A stretch of 64,000 nucleotides of DNA from Lachnoanaerobaculum saburreum DSM 3986 (lineage in GTDB: Bacteria; Bacillota; Clostridia; Lachnospirales; Lachnospiraceae), in the NCBI RefSeq assembly GCF_000185385.1, contig NZ_GL622296.1, forward strand, positions 1,403,949 through 1,467,948. Direction: 5' to 3'. The notes under the pieces are model-generated. The model was not told the origin of the DNA, did no database searches, and saw only the letters and a program-made list of their open reading frames with translations. This document shows, in pieces, positions 8,719 to 16,798 of the stretch (position 1 is the stretch's first letter; every line of letters begins with the position of its first letter). The translations under genes were made by a program, and so were the position numbers.

Positions 8719-10203
8719 TTATTTCTTAGGATAGAATCCGCTTGGATTCTCATTAAGATTGATGAGTATGTTCTTCATCTGTGTGTAGTGGTCTAATATA
8801 ACCTTATGTGTTTCTCTACCGATACCTGATGTTTTATATCCGCCAAACGGAGCACCGGCAGGGATAGCATTGTAAGTATTTACCCAGACTCTACCTGTTT
8901 CAATAGCTCTTGATACACGGAATGCACGGTTTAGATCTTTTGTCCATACACCGCCGCCAAGACCGTATACACTTTCATTGGCAAATTTGATTACCTCATC
9001 TTCAGTCTTGAACTTTATGATAACTGCAACCGGTCCGAAGATTTCTTCCTGAGCCGCATATGAGTCATTAGTTACATTTGTGATAAGTGTAGGCTTGTAG
9101 AATGAACCCTTAGCCAGCTCACCCTCAGTATAGCGTGAGCCTCCGCAGGCAACAGTAGCACCGTCGGCTACAGCTTTGTCTACACAGGCTTGAATCTTAG
9201 CCACCTGTCCTTCGTTAATTTGTGAACCCATCTGTGTATTGATATCAAGAGGATTTCCTACCACGATCTTATTGAACTGGTCTACAGCTCTTTTTACAAA
9301 CTCATCATAGATACCCTCCTGTACAAATACTCTGGAACCTGCACAGCAAACCTGTCCCTGATTAAATAGAATTCCAAGCTGTACACCGTCTATTGCAAGG
9401 TCAAGGTCACAGTCATCAAAGAAGATATTTGCCGATTTGCCGCCAAGCTCAAGTGTTGCAGGAATAAGTTTTTCGGCAGCCGCCTTTGCTACAGAGTAGC
9501 CTACTTCTGTAGAGCCTGTGAATGCAAGCTTTCTAAATCCGTTGTGATCAAGTATATATTGTCCGGACTTGCTGCCTGCTCCTGAGATAACATTGAATAC
9601 TCCCTTTGGAATGATATCCTTAACAAGCTTTGCAAGCTCAAGGATGGAGAGCGGAGTGGCAGAGCTGCTCTTAAGTACTGTACAGCATCCTGATGCAAGT
9701 ACGGGAGCAAGTTTCCAAGCCGCCATAAGGAAAGGAAAGTTCCATGGAACTATCTGTCCTACCACACCAATAGGCTCTCTAAATACAAGAGAGAGTGTAT
9801 TCGGATCAAGGAAGTTTGAAGTGTCTTCCTCTGTACGGATAGCTGAAGCAAAATATCTGAAGTGATCTGCAGCAAACGGGATATCCACATTTAATGTCTC
9901 ACGAATAGGCTTACCATTGTCAAGACTCTCAATATAAGCCAAGTCTTCCTTGTTTGCATCTATAACATCTGCAATCTTTAGAAGTATTTCAGCCCTTTTG
10001 ATCTTATCAAGGTTTTTCCATGAATCAAAAGCCGCCCAGGCAGCATTTACAGCATCATCTACGTCTTCCTTTGTAGCTTCTGCTACACTTGCAATCTTTT
10101 CCTTGGTTGCAGGAGAAAATGTATCAAAAAACTTGCCGTCTTTTGAATCTCTGAATTCTCCGTTTATAAAAAGTCCATATTTGTTGTCCGGTTTCTTTGC
10201 CAT
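8719..10203 (-). CDS. NAD(P)-dependent aldehyde dehydrogenase
   Basis: The 494-residue protein has the full length and landmarks of the classical ALDH family: VPWNFP (152-157), the nucleotide-binding FTGST (228-232), the general base Glu252 in LELGG, the catalytic Cys286 in GQVCCAGS and the late EEIFGPV motif. It oxidises an aldehyde to a carboxylic acid with NAD(P)+ in the cytoplasm. The substrate cannot be deduced: the best resemblance is to betaine/phenylacetaldehyde/acetaldehyde types. It is monocistronic with AAAGGAG upstream of its ATG. A perfect palindrome lies between its probable -10 box and the ribosome site, suggesting a dedicated repressor. Confidence 0.93.
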   Translation of the reverse strand: MAKKPDNKYGLFINGEFRDSKDGKFFDTFSPATKEKIASVAEATKEDVDDAVNAAWAAFDSWKNLDKIKRAEILLKIADVIDANKEDLAYIESLDNGKPIRETLNVDIPFAADHFRYFASAIRTEEDTSNFLDPNTLSLVFREPIGVVGQIVPWNFPFLMAAWKLAPVLASGCCTVLKSSSATPLSILELAKLVKDIIPKGVFNVISGAGSKSGQYILDHNGFRKLAFTGSTEVGYSVAKAAAEKLIPATLELGGKSANIFFDDCDLDLAIDGVQLGILFNQGQVCCAGSRVFVQEGIYDEFVKRAVDQFNKIVVGNPLDINTQMGSQINEGQVAKIQACVDKAVADGATVACGGSRYTEGELAKGSFYKPTLITNVTNDSYAAQEEIFGPVAVIIKFKTEDEVIKFANESVYGLGGGVWTKDLNRAFRVSRAIETGRVWVNTYNAIPAGAPFGGYKTSGIGRETHKVILDHYTQMKNILINLNENPSGFYPKK

Positions 10204-10225
10204 GTTTTACTCCTTTCGAGTTGTT

Positions 10226-10257
10226 AATCTATAGTAAATTACTATAGATTGATTCTA
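10226..10257 (-). promoter_or_regulatory. Extended -10 promoter and palindromic operator of the aldehyde dehydrogenase gene
   Basis: AATCTATAGT (10226-10235) and ACTATAGATT (10241-10250) are perfect inverted 10-mers separated by five bases. On the minus strand the palindrome begins directly after a TGC-TAGAAT extended -10 (10260-10252), so it would cover the transcription start. The ATG lies 23 bases further on. A related half-site, CTATAGTTTT, appears near 10278. This is the geometry of a repressor operator. The cognate regulator is not adjacent. Confidence 0.7.
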
Positions 10258-10554
10258 GCATAAAATAAAAATAAAAGCTATAGTTTTTATAAAAGTAGAT
10301 AATTTAACAAATATAGATTGCTTACAACCCAATAAAAGAGGCAAGTTTTATATCATATATAAAGAATGTATAATGATATTCGTCATATTTTTATCAAAGA
10401 ACATAAAGATTGTATAAAATTTAAAAGATTGAATTTATAAAATACCGGTTAATATAAAAATGTATCTGATTTTTTATATCTCTTAAAGTTTTTGTAACTA
10501 CCATTTTTTTTCATTATGTCGTATATTAATATAACACAAAAGATGGAGGAAGAT
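10258..10554. other. Divergent AT-rich intergenic region
   Basis: This is the rest of the gap between the divergent aldehyde dehydrogenase and carboxypeptidase genes. It is AT-rich with no coding potential beyond short shadows. TTGTAA near 10492 and TATATTAAT near 10521 could be parts of the carboxypeptidase promoter, but spacing is not ideal. Nothing else stands out. Confidence 0.5.
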
Positions 10555-11655
10555 ATGCAAAAGAAATATATTTGGACAGTGATTACACTTAGTGCATGTA
10601 TTACAATGGTACATGTGATGCCGGTTTTGGCAGGTAAAATAATAGGACATGCTTCGGCTTCGGCAAACGCAAACTATAATAATACAGTACAGACTGTAAG
10701 CACAAATTTTGATTTCTTATCAAGTGAGATGTATACATATCAAAAGATGGAAAGTGATATAGAACTTTTAAAACAAAGATATGAGGGAGTTACTTCAGAT
10801 TCTATCGGTACAACAACGGACGGCAGAAATCTATACAGAATAGTTATCGGTAATAAAGATGCAAAGAAGAAAATTTTGGTAGTCGGTGCAATACATGCCA
10901 GAGAGTATATCACCACTCCGCTTGTAATGCGTCAGATAAAAGAGATGCTTGACAAAAGAGCGGACGGCGATAAGAGTTTGGATGAGAGCTGTATAGAGTA
11001 TGTGCCGATGGTAAATCCTGACGGTGTTGCGATATCACAGAGCGGTATAAACGGGCTTAATAAGGAAGAGTCAAAGAAAAAATTGCAAGAGATTATTGAC
11101 AGTTGGTCGGAATGGGGACTTAAGGAAAATCAGGATAAGTACAACTGGTTTTTGAACAAGTGGAAGAACAATTTAAACGGTGTGGATATCAACCACAATT
11201 TTCCGACACAGGGTTGGCCAAACAGAGCGGACAGTAGAAAAAGACCATGTAATGAATTTTACAAGGGGGCAAGTGCGGGTTCTGAGAGTGAAACACAGTA
11301 TCTTATCACTTTGGTAAATAATGAGAATTTTGATGCGGTGTTAAATTATCATACACAGGGACAGATTATATATTGGTCAAATCAGCATGCATCAGCTGAT
11401 GTACTTGCCAAAGACAGAGCAATGGCTGATATAGTTGCAGCACATACAGGCTATAAACTTGTAGCACCTGAAGCTGACGGTTCCAAGTATGGTACAGGTT
11501 TTAAGGACTGGCTTGACTGGGAAAAAGGTATACCGAATGTTACGGTAGAGGTAGGGATCGGCACTTCACCTGTCCCTGAGACACAGATTGAGAGCATCTG
11601 GCAACAAAATACAGGTGTATTGCCTGATATAGTAAAATATATTCTTGGTAAATAA
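10555..11655 (+). CDS. Secreted M14-family zinc carboxypeptidase
   Basis: The 366-residue product begins at the ATG at 10555, which follows GGAGG by six bases; an in-frame upstream ATG at 10516 lacks a site. Residues 1-27 form a signal peptide (KK, hydrophobic core, VLAG). The zinc ligands of the M14 fold are visible as His114 and Glu117 in IHAREYIT and His266 in NYHTQG, with MVNPDG at 152-157 and the catalytic Glu332 in VEVG. The Asn-Arg pair that normally binds the substrate carboxylate in this family reads DINHNFP (Asn213-His214), so Arg is replaced by His. It probably cleaves peptides or peptidoglycan stems outside the cell. Substrate specificity is unknown. Confidence 0.88.
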   Translation: MQKKYIWTVITLSACITMVHVMPVLAGKIIGHASASANANYNNTVQTVSTNFDFLSSEMYTYQKMESDIELLKQRYEGVTSDSIGTTTDGRNLYRIVIGNKDAKKKILVVGAIHAREYITTPLVMRQIKEMLDKRADGDKSLDESCIEYVPMVNPDGVAISQSGINGLNKEESKKKLQEIIDSWSEWGLKENQDKYNWFLNKWKNNLNGVDINHNFPTQGWPNRADSRKRPCNEFYKGASAGSESETQYLITLVNNENFDAVLNYHTQGQIIYWSNQHASADVLAKDRAMADIVAAHTGYKLVAPEADGSKYGTGFKDWLDWEKGIPNVTVEVGIGTSPVPETQIESIWQQNTGVLPDIVKYILGK

Positions 11656-11668
11656 ATTTATTATAATT

Positions 11669-12412
11669 TCAGTAGTTCCATGATATTAATAAGTATATAA
11701 GCCCTGTACCGAACATATCTGTCAGTGCATGCATCAAAAAGAACGGCAATAAGTTCTTTACCACATTTTTATACATAAAGTAGTAGAAGAGTCCGAATAT
11801 GACTCCGATAGCGATTGCCCAAATTATTCCCTGATATGTGTGGAACGATATTCTGACCAAGGTTGAAAATATAAGAGCATACCACTTATTTTCTTCTTTT
11901 ACGGAAGTTATAAGTCCAAGGAAGAAAAATTCTTCATAAAATCCGTTTAGAAGCCCATATGCAATCGCTATGGGGCTTAGTGCAAAGAACTTGTTTATAA
12001 TTTCAAGCGGGTTTATGTACTGTATCAGTGACGGGTCAAAATAGTTATATTCTCCGGTTATGGTGGTTAGAAAATCTCCACATAACCCGACTATACAAAA
12101 GAGTACAAGCACCCAGATAAGTACTGACAGGTGAAATTTTATCTTTAAAATTTTAAAGTCAAAGTTTCTTATAAGTAGGTACAGCAGTACTATGACAAGC
12201 ATTATTACTTGAAATGTAAAGTTGCTTGAGTAGGCGGCACCGTCACTTGCAGATGACTGAGTATGAGTTGTGACGGTTTGCAATCCTTCTATAAAAAGTT
12301 GTGTTGACCTGACAGCGAAGTAACCGAACATTATGCCTGCAATAATTAAAATATCAAACAGGTTTAAGTATCTAAGCTTTTCTTTCGGATGTATTCTTTC
12401 TATAAAATTCAT
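11669..12412 (-). CDS. CPBP-family intramembrane protease-like protein
   Basis: The 247-residue, strongly hydrophobic protein has about six to eight membrane segments. The CPBP (CAAX/Abi) signature is present: Glu160-Glu161 in FYEEFFF, His191 in SFHTYQG and the last motif MHALTD (227-232). The Arg that usually follows the glutamate pair (EExxxR) is Leu here, so activity may differ or be lost. Members cleave prenylated proteins, process peptides or give bacteriocin immunity; no partner is adjacent to decide. It is convergent with the carboxypeptidase gene (13 bases apart) and divergent from the next gene. Confidence 0.8.
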   Translation of the reverse strand: MNFIERIHPKEKLRYLNLFDILIIAGIMFGYFAVRSTQLFIEGLQTVTTHTQSSASDGAAYSSNFTFQVIMLVIVLLYLLIRNFDFKILKIKFHLSVLIWVLVLFCIVGLCGDFLTTITGEYNYFDPSLIQYINPLEIINKFFALSPIAIAYGLLNGFYEEFFFLGLITSVKEENKWYALIFSTLVRISFHTYQGIIWAIAIGVIFGLFYYFMYKNVVKNLLPFFLMHALTDMFGTGLIYLLISWNY

Positions 12413-12506
12413 ATATATCCTTTCATTATAATTGGTTTATAGGGGAATATAATATATTAGAATTGTGAAAAATAAGTGAATGATATCTTTAAAGAAAGGA
12501 TTGTTT

Positions 12507-13064
12507 ATGAATTTTATTAAAATTAGAAATATTTTCCTTATATTTATGGCCTGTTCATTTTTGGGCTGGATATATGAAGTATTGGTAGGCATATTTGAGA
12601 CTCATGTAGGCTATGTAAACAGAGGGTATTTGTTTGGACCGTATCTGCCGATATACGGATTTGGCGGTTTGATGCTTATAGCACTGCTTACCAAGGTACG
12701 AGATAAAAAGATTTATATAGGAAGTTTTCCGCTTTCATTTATTTCGGTCTTCTTGATCACAATGTTTATCACTACAGTAATTGAACTCTTCGGAAGCTAT
12801 TTTATGGAATTTTTGACAGGGGATTGGCTTTGGGACTACAGCAATTATTTTTGCAACTTTGAGGGAAGGATAGCACTTTGGAGCAGTGTAAAGTTCGGCA
12901 TCGGTGGACTTATAATAATATATATTGTTGAACCTCTGATAAACTTGTGTATCAAAAGAGCCGGTAAAACAGCAATAAATGTATTTTCTTTAGTACTTGC
13001 TGTAATTTTTTTGATAGATTTAAGTTTTAGACCATTTTTAGGAAGTAATTTTCTCGGAAAGTGA
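12507..13064 (+). CDS. ABC_trans_CmpB-like putative permease membrane protein
   Basis: The start at 12507 follows AAAGGA and gives 185 residues; an upstream in-frame ATG at 12480 has no site. Four to five membrane segments are visible. The conserved front CSFLGWIYE, followed by NRGYLFGPYLPIYGFG, is the hallmark of the small Clostridia/Lactobacillales family annotated as putative ABC-transporter permease (Pfam ABC_trans_CmpB). There is no ATPase next to it and the name is historical, so transport activity is not established. Confidence 0.75.
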   Translation: MNFIKIRNIFLIFMACSFLGWIYEVLVGIFETHVGYVNRGYLFGPYLPIYGFGGLMLIALLTKVRDKKIYIGSFPLSFISVFLITMFITTVIELFGSYFMEFLTGDWLWDYSNYFCNFEGRIALWSSVKFGIGGLIIIYIVEPLINLCIKRAGKTAINVFSLVLAVIFLIDLSFRPFLGSNFLGK

Positions 13065-13080
13065 TATAATAAGACATAGC

Positions 13081-13136
13081 GATGAGGGGATCTTTATTTT
13101 TTACAAGTTGTTGTAAATAAACTTAGATCTTTATTT
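13081..13136 (+). terminator. Weak hairpin with T-rich tail, possible terminator
   Basis: Around 13090-13129, GATCTTTATTTTTTACAA and a partly complementary TTGTAAATAAACTTAGATC can fold with mismatches, and TTACAA/TTGTAA forms the tip. TTTATTTAT follows. It lies between the permease-like gene and proC. Confidence 0.35.
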
Positions 13137-13193
13137 ATCAGGTTAAATATATTTTGACACAATATTAATTGATGTTTAAGTAAAGGAGTAAAT

Positions 13194-14003
13194 ATGTCTA
13201 AAGGTATTGGATTTATTGGTGGCGGAAACATGGCTGCGGGAATCATTGAAGGTCTTATAAAGAGAAGGGTTTTCTTGCCGGAAAATATCTATGTAAAAGA
13301 GGCTATTACAAAGAGAGAGTATGAACTTAAAAGGGGATTCGGTATCTCAATAGTAGACAGTGCGGAGGATTTGGCATCCAAGGTAAATTTGATTGTATTT
13401 GCGGTAAGACCTCAGGACGGTGAAGCGGCTGCAAAAGAGATTTTGCCATATCTTGATGAGAAGAAGATTATCGTATCTTTACTTGCGGGAATATCAATAG
13501 ACAAATTACATAAATGGTTTGGAGAAAAGACAAATATAGCCAGAGTGATGCCGAATACAATGATAGAGTCTCAAAGAGGGTACAGTGCTTTGGTATTTGA
13601 CAAGGAATTTCCAAATGATAAAAAAGAGAAGGTAACCGCTATTGTAGAAGCTATCGGAAAAACTATGGAAATGCAGGAAAACCAACTTGATGCTTTTACA
13701 GCCATAGGCTGTGCAGGTCCTGAATGGTTGACACTTATTACAGCTTCCTTGGTAGATGCAGGTGTAAAGATTGGACTTTCAAGAAGTGATTCAAAGCAGA
13801 TTGTAATAGAAAACTTGATAGCTACAGGAATGGTTTTGGAGAAAACCAAAAAGCATTTTTATCAGATTATTGATGAGATAAATGCACCGGGCGGAATAAG
13901 CATTGAGGGCTTACATGTACTTGAAAAAGCCGGGGTACAGGGCAGTATAATGGAAGCTGTAGAGGCTGCATACAAGAAGACAACAGAAATCGGTAAGCAA
14001 TAG
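13194..14003 (+). CDS. proC: Pyrroline-5-carboxylate reductase
   Basis: The 269-residue protein starts with the Rossmann loop GFIGGGNMA and carries the ProC signature region GPEWLTLI...ITRSDS-like and the C-terminal INAPGG, followed by GISIEGL. It reduces 1-pyrroline-5-carboxylate to proline with NAD(P)H, the last step of proline synthesis. AAAGGAG precedes the ATG. It stands alone between two hairpins. The glutamate 5-kinase gene lies at 31.5 kb; a gene for the middle enzyme, ProA, is not seen in this window. Confidence 0.93.
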   Translation: MSKGIGFIGGGNMAAGIIEGLIKRRVFLPENIYVKEAITKREYELKRGFGISIVDSAEDLASKVNLIVFAVRPQDGEAAAKEILPYLDEKKIIVSLLAGISIDKLHKWFGEKTNIARVMPNTMIESQRGYSALVFDKEFPNDKKEKVTAIVEAIGKTMEMQENQLDAFTAIGCAGPEWLTLITASLVDAGVKIGLSRSDSKQIVIENLIATGMVLEKTKKHFYQIIDEINAPGGISIEGLHVLEKAGVQGSIMEAVEAAYKKTTEIGKQ

Positions 14004-14012
14004 TTTTATACT

Positions 14013-14049
14013 CCTCAAGGTAAGTACACAGACCTTGAGGATTTTGTTT
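14013..14049 (+). terminator. Intrinsic terminator after proC
   Basis: CCTCAAGGT (14013-14021) and ACCTTGAGG (14032-14040) form a perfect nine-base stem, followed by ATTTTGTTTT. Confidence 0.88.
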
Positions 14050-14063
14050 TAAAAGGAGAGTTT

Positions 14064-14858
14064 ATGAATAGAGTACCTTTTCTTAGCATAATTTTTATGG
14101 GAATATCCGCTTTTGCAGGTTTTTTGATACCGATTGTTCTATGTATCTATTTTAAAAAGAAAAAGAGGGCTGATATACCGCCGTTTTTTGTAGGATGCTT
14201 TATATTTTTGTTATTTTCTATGATACTTGAAACATTAATTCATAGAGTAGTGTTCAGTTCGGCTGTCGGTACCGGTATAAGGAATAATGTTATATTGTAT
14301 GCAATATATGGAGGTTTAATGGCCGCCGTATTTGAAGAGTTCGGCAGGCTGTTTGCATTTAAGATAATACTTAAAAAGTATAGAGATAAAAATATAAATG
14401 CACTGATGTACGGTGCCGGTCATGGCGGTTTTGAAGCGGCGGCTGTTCTTGGATTTACTATGATAAGCAATCTGATGTTGGCTATGATGATAAACAGCGG
14501 CAGGATAGAGTCTCTTTTAGGTACTTTAGCAGGTGGTACACTTACACAGCTTCAAACAAGTATCAGTATATTGACTTTGTCATCACCATATATATTTTTG
14601 CTTGGTATAGTGGAGAGGATATGTGCCATAGCCATTCAAATTTCATTGTCGGTATTGGTTTGGTTTTCTTTAAAGAGTAATAAATCATTATTTGTAACGG
14701 CATTGTTAATTCATTTTATAGTAGATGCAATTACTGTTGTTCTTGCAGGAATACATATGCCTGCTGTTATAATTGAGGCGGCTTTAGTAATTATAGCAAC
14801 GGTATTAGCTGTATTTGCAGGAAAAGTATATAGAAAAAATATGGTAAACTTAATGTAA
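14064..14858 (+). CDS. YhfC-family intramembrane protease-like protein
   Basis: The 264-residue protein is almost wholly hydrophobic, with about seven or eight segments. Residues 91-95 (EEFGR) and 117-125 (GAGHGGFEA) are the conserved motifs of the YhfC family, proposed to be glutamic-type intramembrane proteases related to the CPBP/PrsW groups. AAAGGAG precedes the ATG at a good distance. It is followed after 20 bases by the first of three paralogous membrane proteins, probably in one transcript that ends at the hairpin near 15817. No substrate is evident. Confidence 0.82.
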   Translation: MNRVPFLSIIFMGISAFAGFLIPIVLCIYFKKKKRADIPPFFVGCFIFLLFSMILETLIHRVVFSSAVGTGIRNNVILYAIYGGLMAAVFEEFGRLFAFKIILKKYRDKNINALMYGAGHGGFEAAAVLGFTMISNLMLAMMINSGRIESLLGTLAGGTLTQLQTSISILTLSSPYIFLLGIVERICAIAIQISLSVLVWFSLKSNKSLFVTALLIHFIVDAITVVLAGIHMPAVIIEAALVIIATVLAVFAGKVYRKNMVNLM

Positions 14859-14878
14859 TATGATATAAAGGAGCGGGA

Positions 14879-15553
14879 ATGAAGAAGTTTTCATTGACAT
14901 TATCTGTATTTTATCTTGTTTTTGTATATGGATGGATAGGCTTTGATGTATTTTTATTTAGTCAAATGGGGAGTGAGTCAGGGGTTCATATTCCGGTTTT
15001 AATTGTTGTGTTAGTGAATATTTTATTCTTTATGGCACTTATCATATTGTTGATAGTGCAAAGTATAAATATCATATCTGCAACAAGAAATAAGAATATA
15101 AATTATTGTATAAACAGCTATCTTTTTTATAAATATACGGCAACTCCGATTATATTGACTGCTATATTTATATCTATATATGTTATGCTTGGAGTGATGA
15201 TAATAACTCCGATGGCATTTATAATGCCTATGTTATTGATTATATTACCTTTTTTATTGGGTTTTGCATTTATAATACTGCCTATATTATGGATATTTGC
15301 GATTATAGCGGATATACCAAGCTTTATAGCGGCTGTTTGTATACTGGTACTTACCAAGAGTGAGAATAAAACAAGTTTCGGGAAATGTATATTGCATTTT
15401 ATTTTACAGATAATTCCGGTGATAGATATTATAGACGGGTTGTATATAAGCATAAAATATTGGAAGAGAGGTAAGATAGCAGCCGTTATAACGGCAGTTT
15501 GTGTGATTTTCGGAATAGCGGTCTATATACTTGTACCGGGAATTACCGGGTAG
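14879..15553 (+). CDS. Small membrane protein, paralogue 1 of 3 (unknown family)
   Basis: This 224-residue protein has about five or six hydrophobic segments. I do not recognise a named function. It is clearly related to the genes at 20.6 and 21.4 kb: shared blocks are [IL]NxYxxYKYxxxPxI in the middle and HFxLQxIPxxxxIDxLYISIKYWKxG near the C-terminus. Here the second block begins near residue 180. AAGGAG lies upstream of the ATG. It is followed by a terminator and then by a truncated P-type ATPase copy, while paralogues 2 and 3 are followed by the intact ATPase. The repeated order suggests a functional or historical link to the ATPase. Confidence 0.7.
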   Translation: MKKFSLTLSVFYLVFVYGWIGFDVFLFSQMGSESGVHIPVLIVVLVNILFFMALIILLIVQSINIISATRNKNINYCINSYLFYKYTATPIILTAIFISIYVMLGVMIITPMAFIMPMLLIILPFLLGFAFIILPILWIFAIIADIPSFIAAVCILVLTKSENKTSFGKCILHFILQIIPVIDIIDGLYISIKYWKRGKIAAVITAVCVIFGIAVYILVPGITG

Positions 15554-15680
15554 CGGTATTAAAAAGTTGAAATAATAACTGACTGATTGAATGAGTAACA
15601 CTCATGCGTTTGTCCCGGTTTTAATGACTTGGGTGTTGTAAAAAACGAAGAATATGCTATAACTTAAGCAAGTAATGTTA

Positions 15681-15816
15681 GCCGTTTCTCATATGACGGG
15701 ATATAAAATTATGAGGTGTAATTTAGCCACTTGCCGATGGTGTGGGATATAAATAATTCGGTGTGTAAATGTGGCCACTTGCTATATGGGTGGGATATAA
15801 ATAATATAGTGTGTAG
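15681..15816 (+). repeat. Three imperfect ~46-bp tandem direct repeats
   Basis: Units begin with GCC at 15681, 15726 and 15774. Units 2 and 3 both start GCCACTTGC, and units share GGGATATAAA(TAAT) at 15698, 15744 and 15792, followed by a GTGTA(A/G)AT box. The spacing between the GGGATATAAA cores is 46 and 48 bases. Unit 1 is the most diverged (GCCGTTTCTC start). The units are contiguous without unique spacers, and no cas genes are nearby, so this is not a CRISPR array. Function unknown. Confidence 0.75.
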
Positions 15817-15851
15817 ATCCTTCTAATCAAAATGATAGAGGGATTTTTTTT
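15817..15851 (+). terminator. Strong terminator before the truncated ATPase copy
   Basis: ATCCTTCTAATCA (15817-15829) pairs with TGATAGAGGGAT (15833-15844) with one wobble and one bulge around a three-base AAA loop, then eight Ts. It should end transcription from the YhfC/paralogue-1 unit. Confidence 0.8.
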
Positions 15852-15857
15852 GGAGGT

Positions 15858-16630
15858 TTGTATGGAGGTAAAACAAGTGAAATTATCATATCTAATGTAT
15901 GCACATACTTTAACCTTATATTTTTGATTATTTCAATATTGCTGATAGTGGTCGGATCATTTAGAAATCTTACATTTCTTCCAATTATTATAGGAAATAC
16001 CGTGATCGGAATAGTGCAGGAGCTGCGTGCAAAAAAGGCACTTGAGAAAATGAGTCTTCTAAATGCTCCACATGCAGATGTAATAAGAGACGGTAAGATT
16101 AAAAATATTTTATCACAAGAACTGGTAAAGGATTATATAGTTTTATTATCAGCCGGAAAACAAATCTGTGCGGATGCTACTGTTATAAGTGGGAGCATAC
16201 AGGTTAATGAATCGCTATTGACAGGTGAGGTGGATGAGATTGAAAAAAACCGGGAAGCACTTTGATGTCCGGAAGTTTTGTAGTATCAGGGGAGTGCTAT
16301 GCAAGACTTGAAAATGTAGGTGCAGACTCCTATATTTCAAAGCTTAGTATAGAAGCAAAATCTATGAACGGTAAAGAACAGTCACAGATGATACGTCAGA
16401 TAAACCTTATTGTAAAGACTGTGGGCATTATAATAATACCTATTGCAATAATTTTATTTTGGCAGAGTTTTTATGTAAATGATGATACATTCAGTAAAAG
16501 TGTGACATCCACAGTGGCGGCGATTATCGGTATGATTCCTGAGGGGATGTATTTGCTCACTACATTAGCACTTGCAATAAGTACGGTGAAGCTTGCAAGC
16601 AAGAAAGTTTTGTTACATGATATGAAGCAA
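15858..16630 (+). pseudogene. Truncated, frameshifted copy of the P-type ATPase
   Basis: From about 15879 to 16628 the DNA is near-identical to 22349-23099 in the intact ATPase gene, covering residues ~41-290: first membrane segments, actuator domain with LTGE and the PEG(M) membrane motif. Missing are the N-terminal 40 residues and everything from the DKTGT phosphorylation site on. A one-base loss at the poly-A run near 16243-16250 (seven As then CC, against nine As then C in the intact gene) splits it into two frames (15858-16265 and 16262-16654). PEGL has become PEGM. It cannot be an active pump. The 3' junction leads into foreign sequence. Confidence 0.92.
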
Positions 16631-16634
16631 TGTC

Positions 16635-16798
16635 ATTTAGGTAAGATTAAATAGGTGGTAAGTTCTTATGGAACAAACCACAGATGGGTTTTAGTGGAAC
16701 CGTTTTACAGATATGTTTACGATTTATTCATGGAGGAAGGTACGACAAAAAGACAGATTGTAAATCTGCCTCAAAACGGGTTATAATGATAAAGGTGT
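16635..16798. other. Unassigned DNA between the ATPase break and the IS remnant
   Basis: Homology to the ATPase stops at about 16628. The following 160 bases contain no recognisable gene. A perfect short inverted repeat CAGATT-GTA-AATCTG lies at 16754-16768. On the minus strand one frame stays open from the IS fragment region through here, but I recognise nothing in it. It is probably debris from the insertion event. Confidence 0.45.

Larger units (their letters stand above)
15554..15857. other. 304-bp intergenic region with short repeats
   Basis: The gap holds a small hairpin ATGAGT-AAC-ACTCAT (15591-15605), three imperfect tandem repeats (15681-15816) and a strong terminator (15817-15851), each listed separately where large enough. 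No open frame is convincing. Confidence 0.7.

Noticed and set aside
12480-12507. Upstream ATG of the permease-like gene
   Set aside because: No ribosome site, while the ATG at 12507 has AAAGGA at good spacing.
15127-15453. Long minus-strand frame within paralogue 1
   Set aside because: It is antisense to a hydrophobic gene, where long shadow frames are common, and has no ribosome site. The same holds for the minus-strand frame at 23842-24378.
15681-15816. Possible CRISPR array
   Set aside because: The units are contiguous and similar along their whole length, with no unique spacers, and there are no cas genes.
16750-16770. CAGATTGTAAATCTG resembles a tRNA-Tyr anticodon arm
   Set aside because: The surrounding bases give no other tRNA arms, and the fifth stem pair does not match. 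It is listed only as a short inverted repeat.
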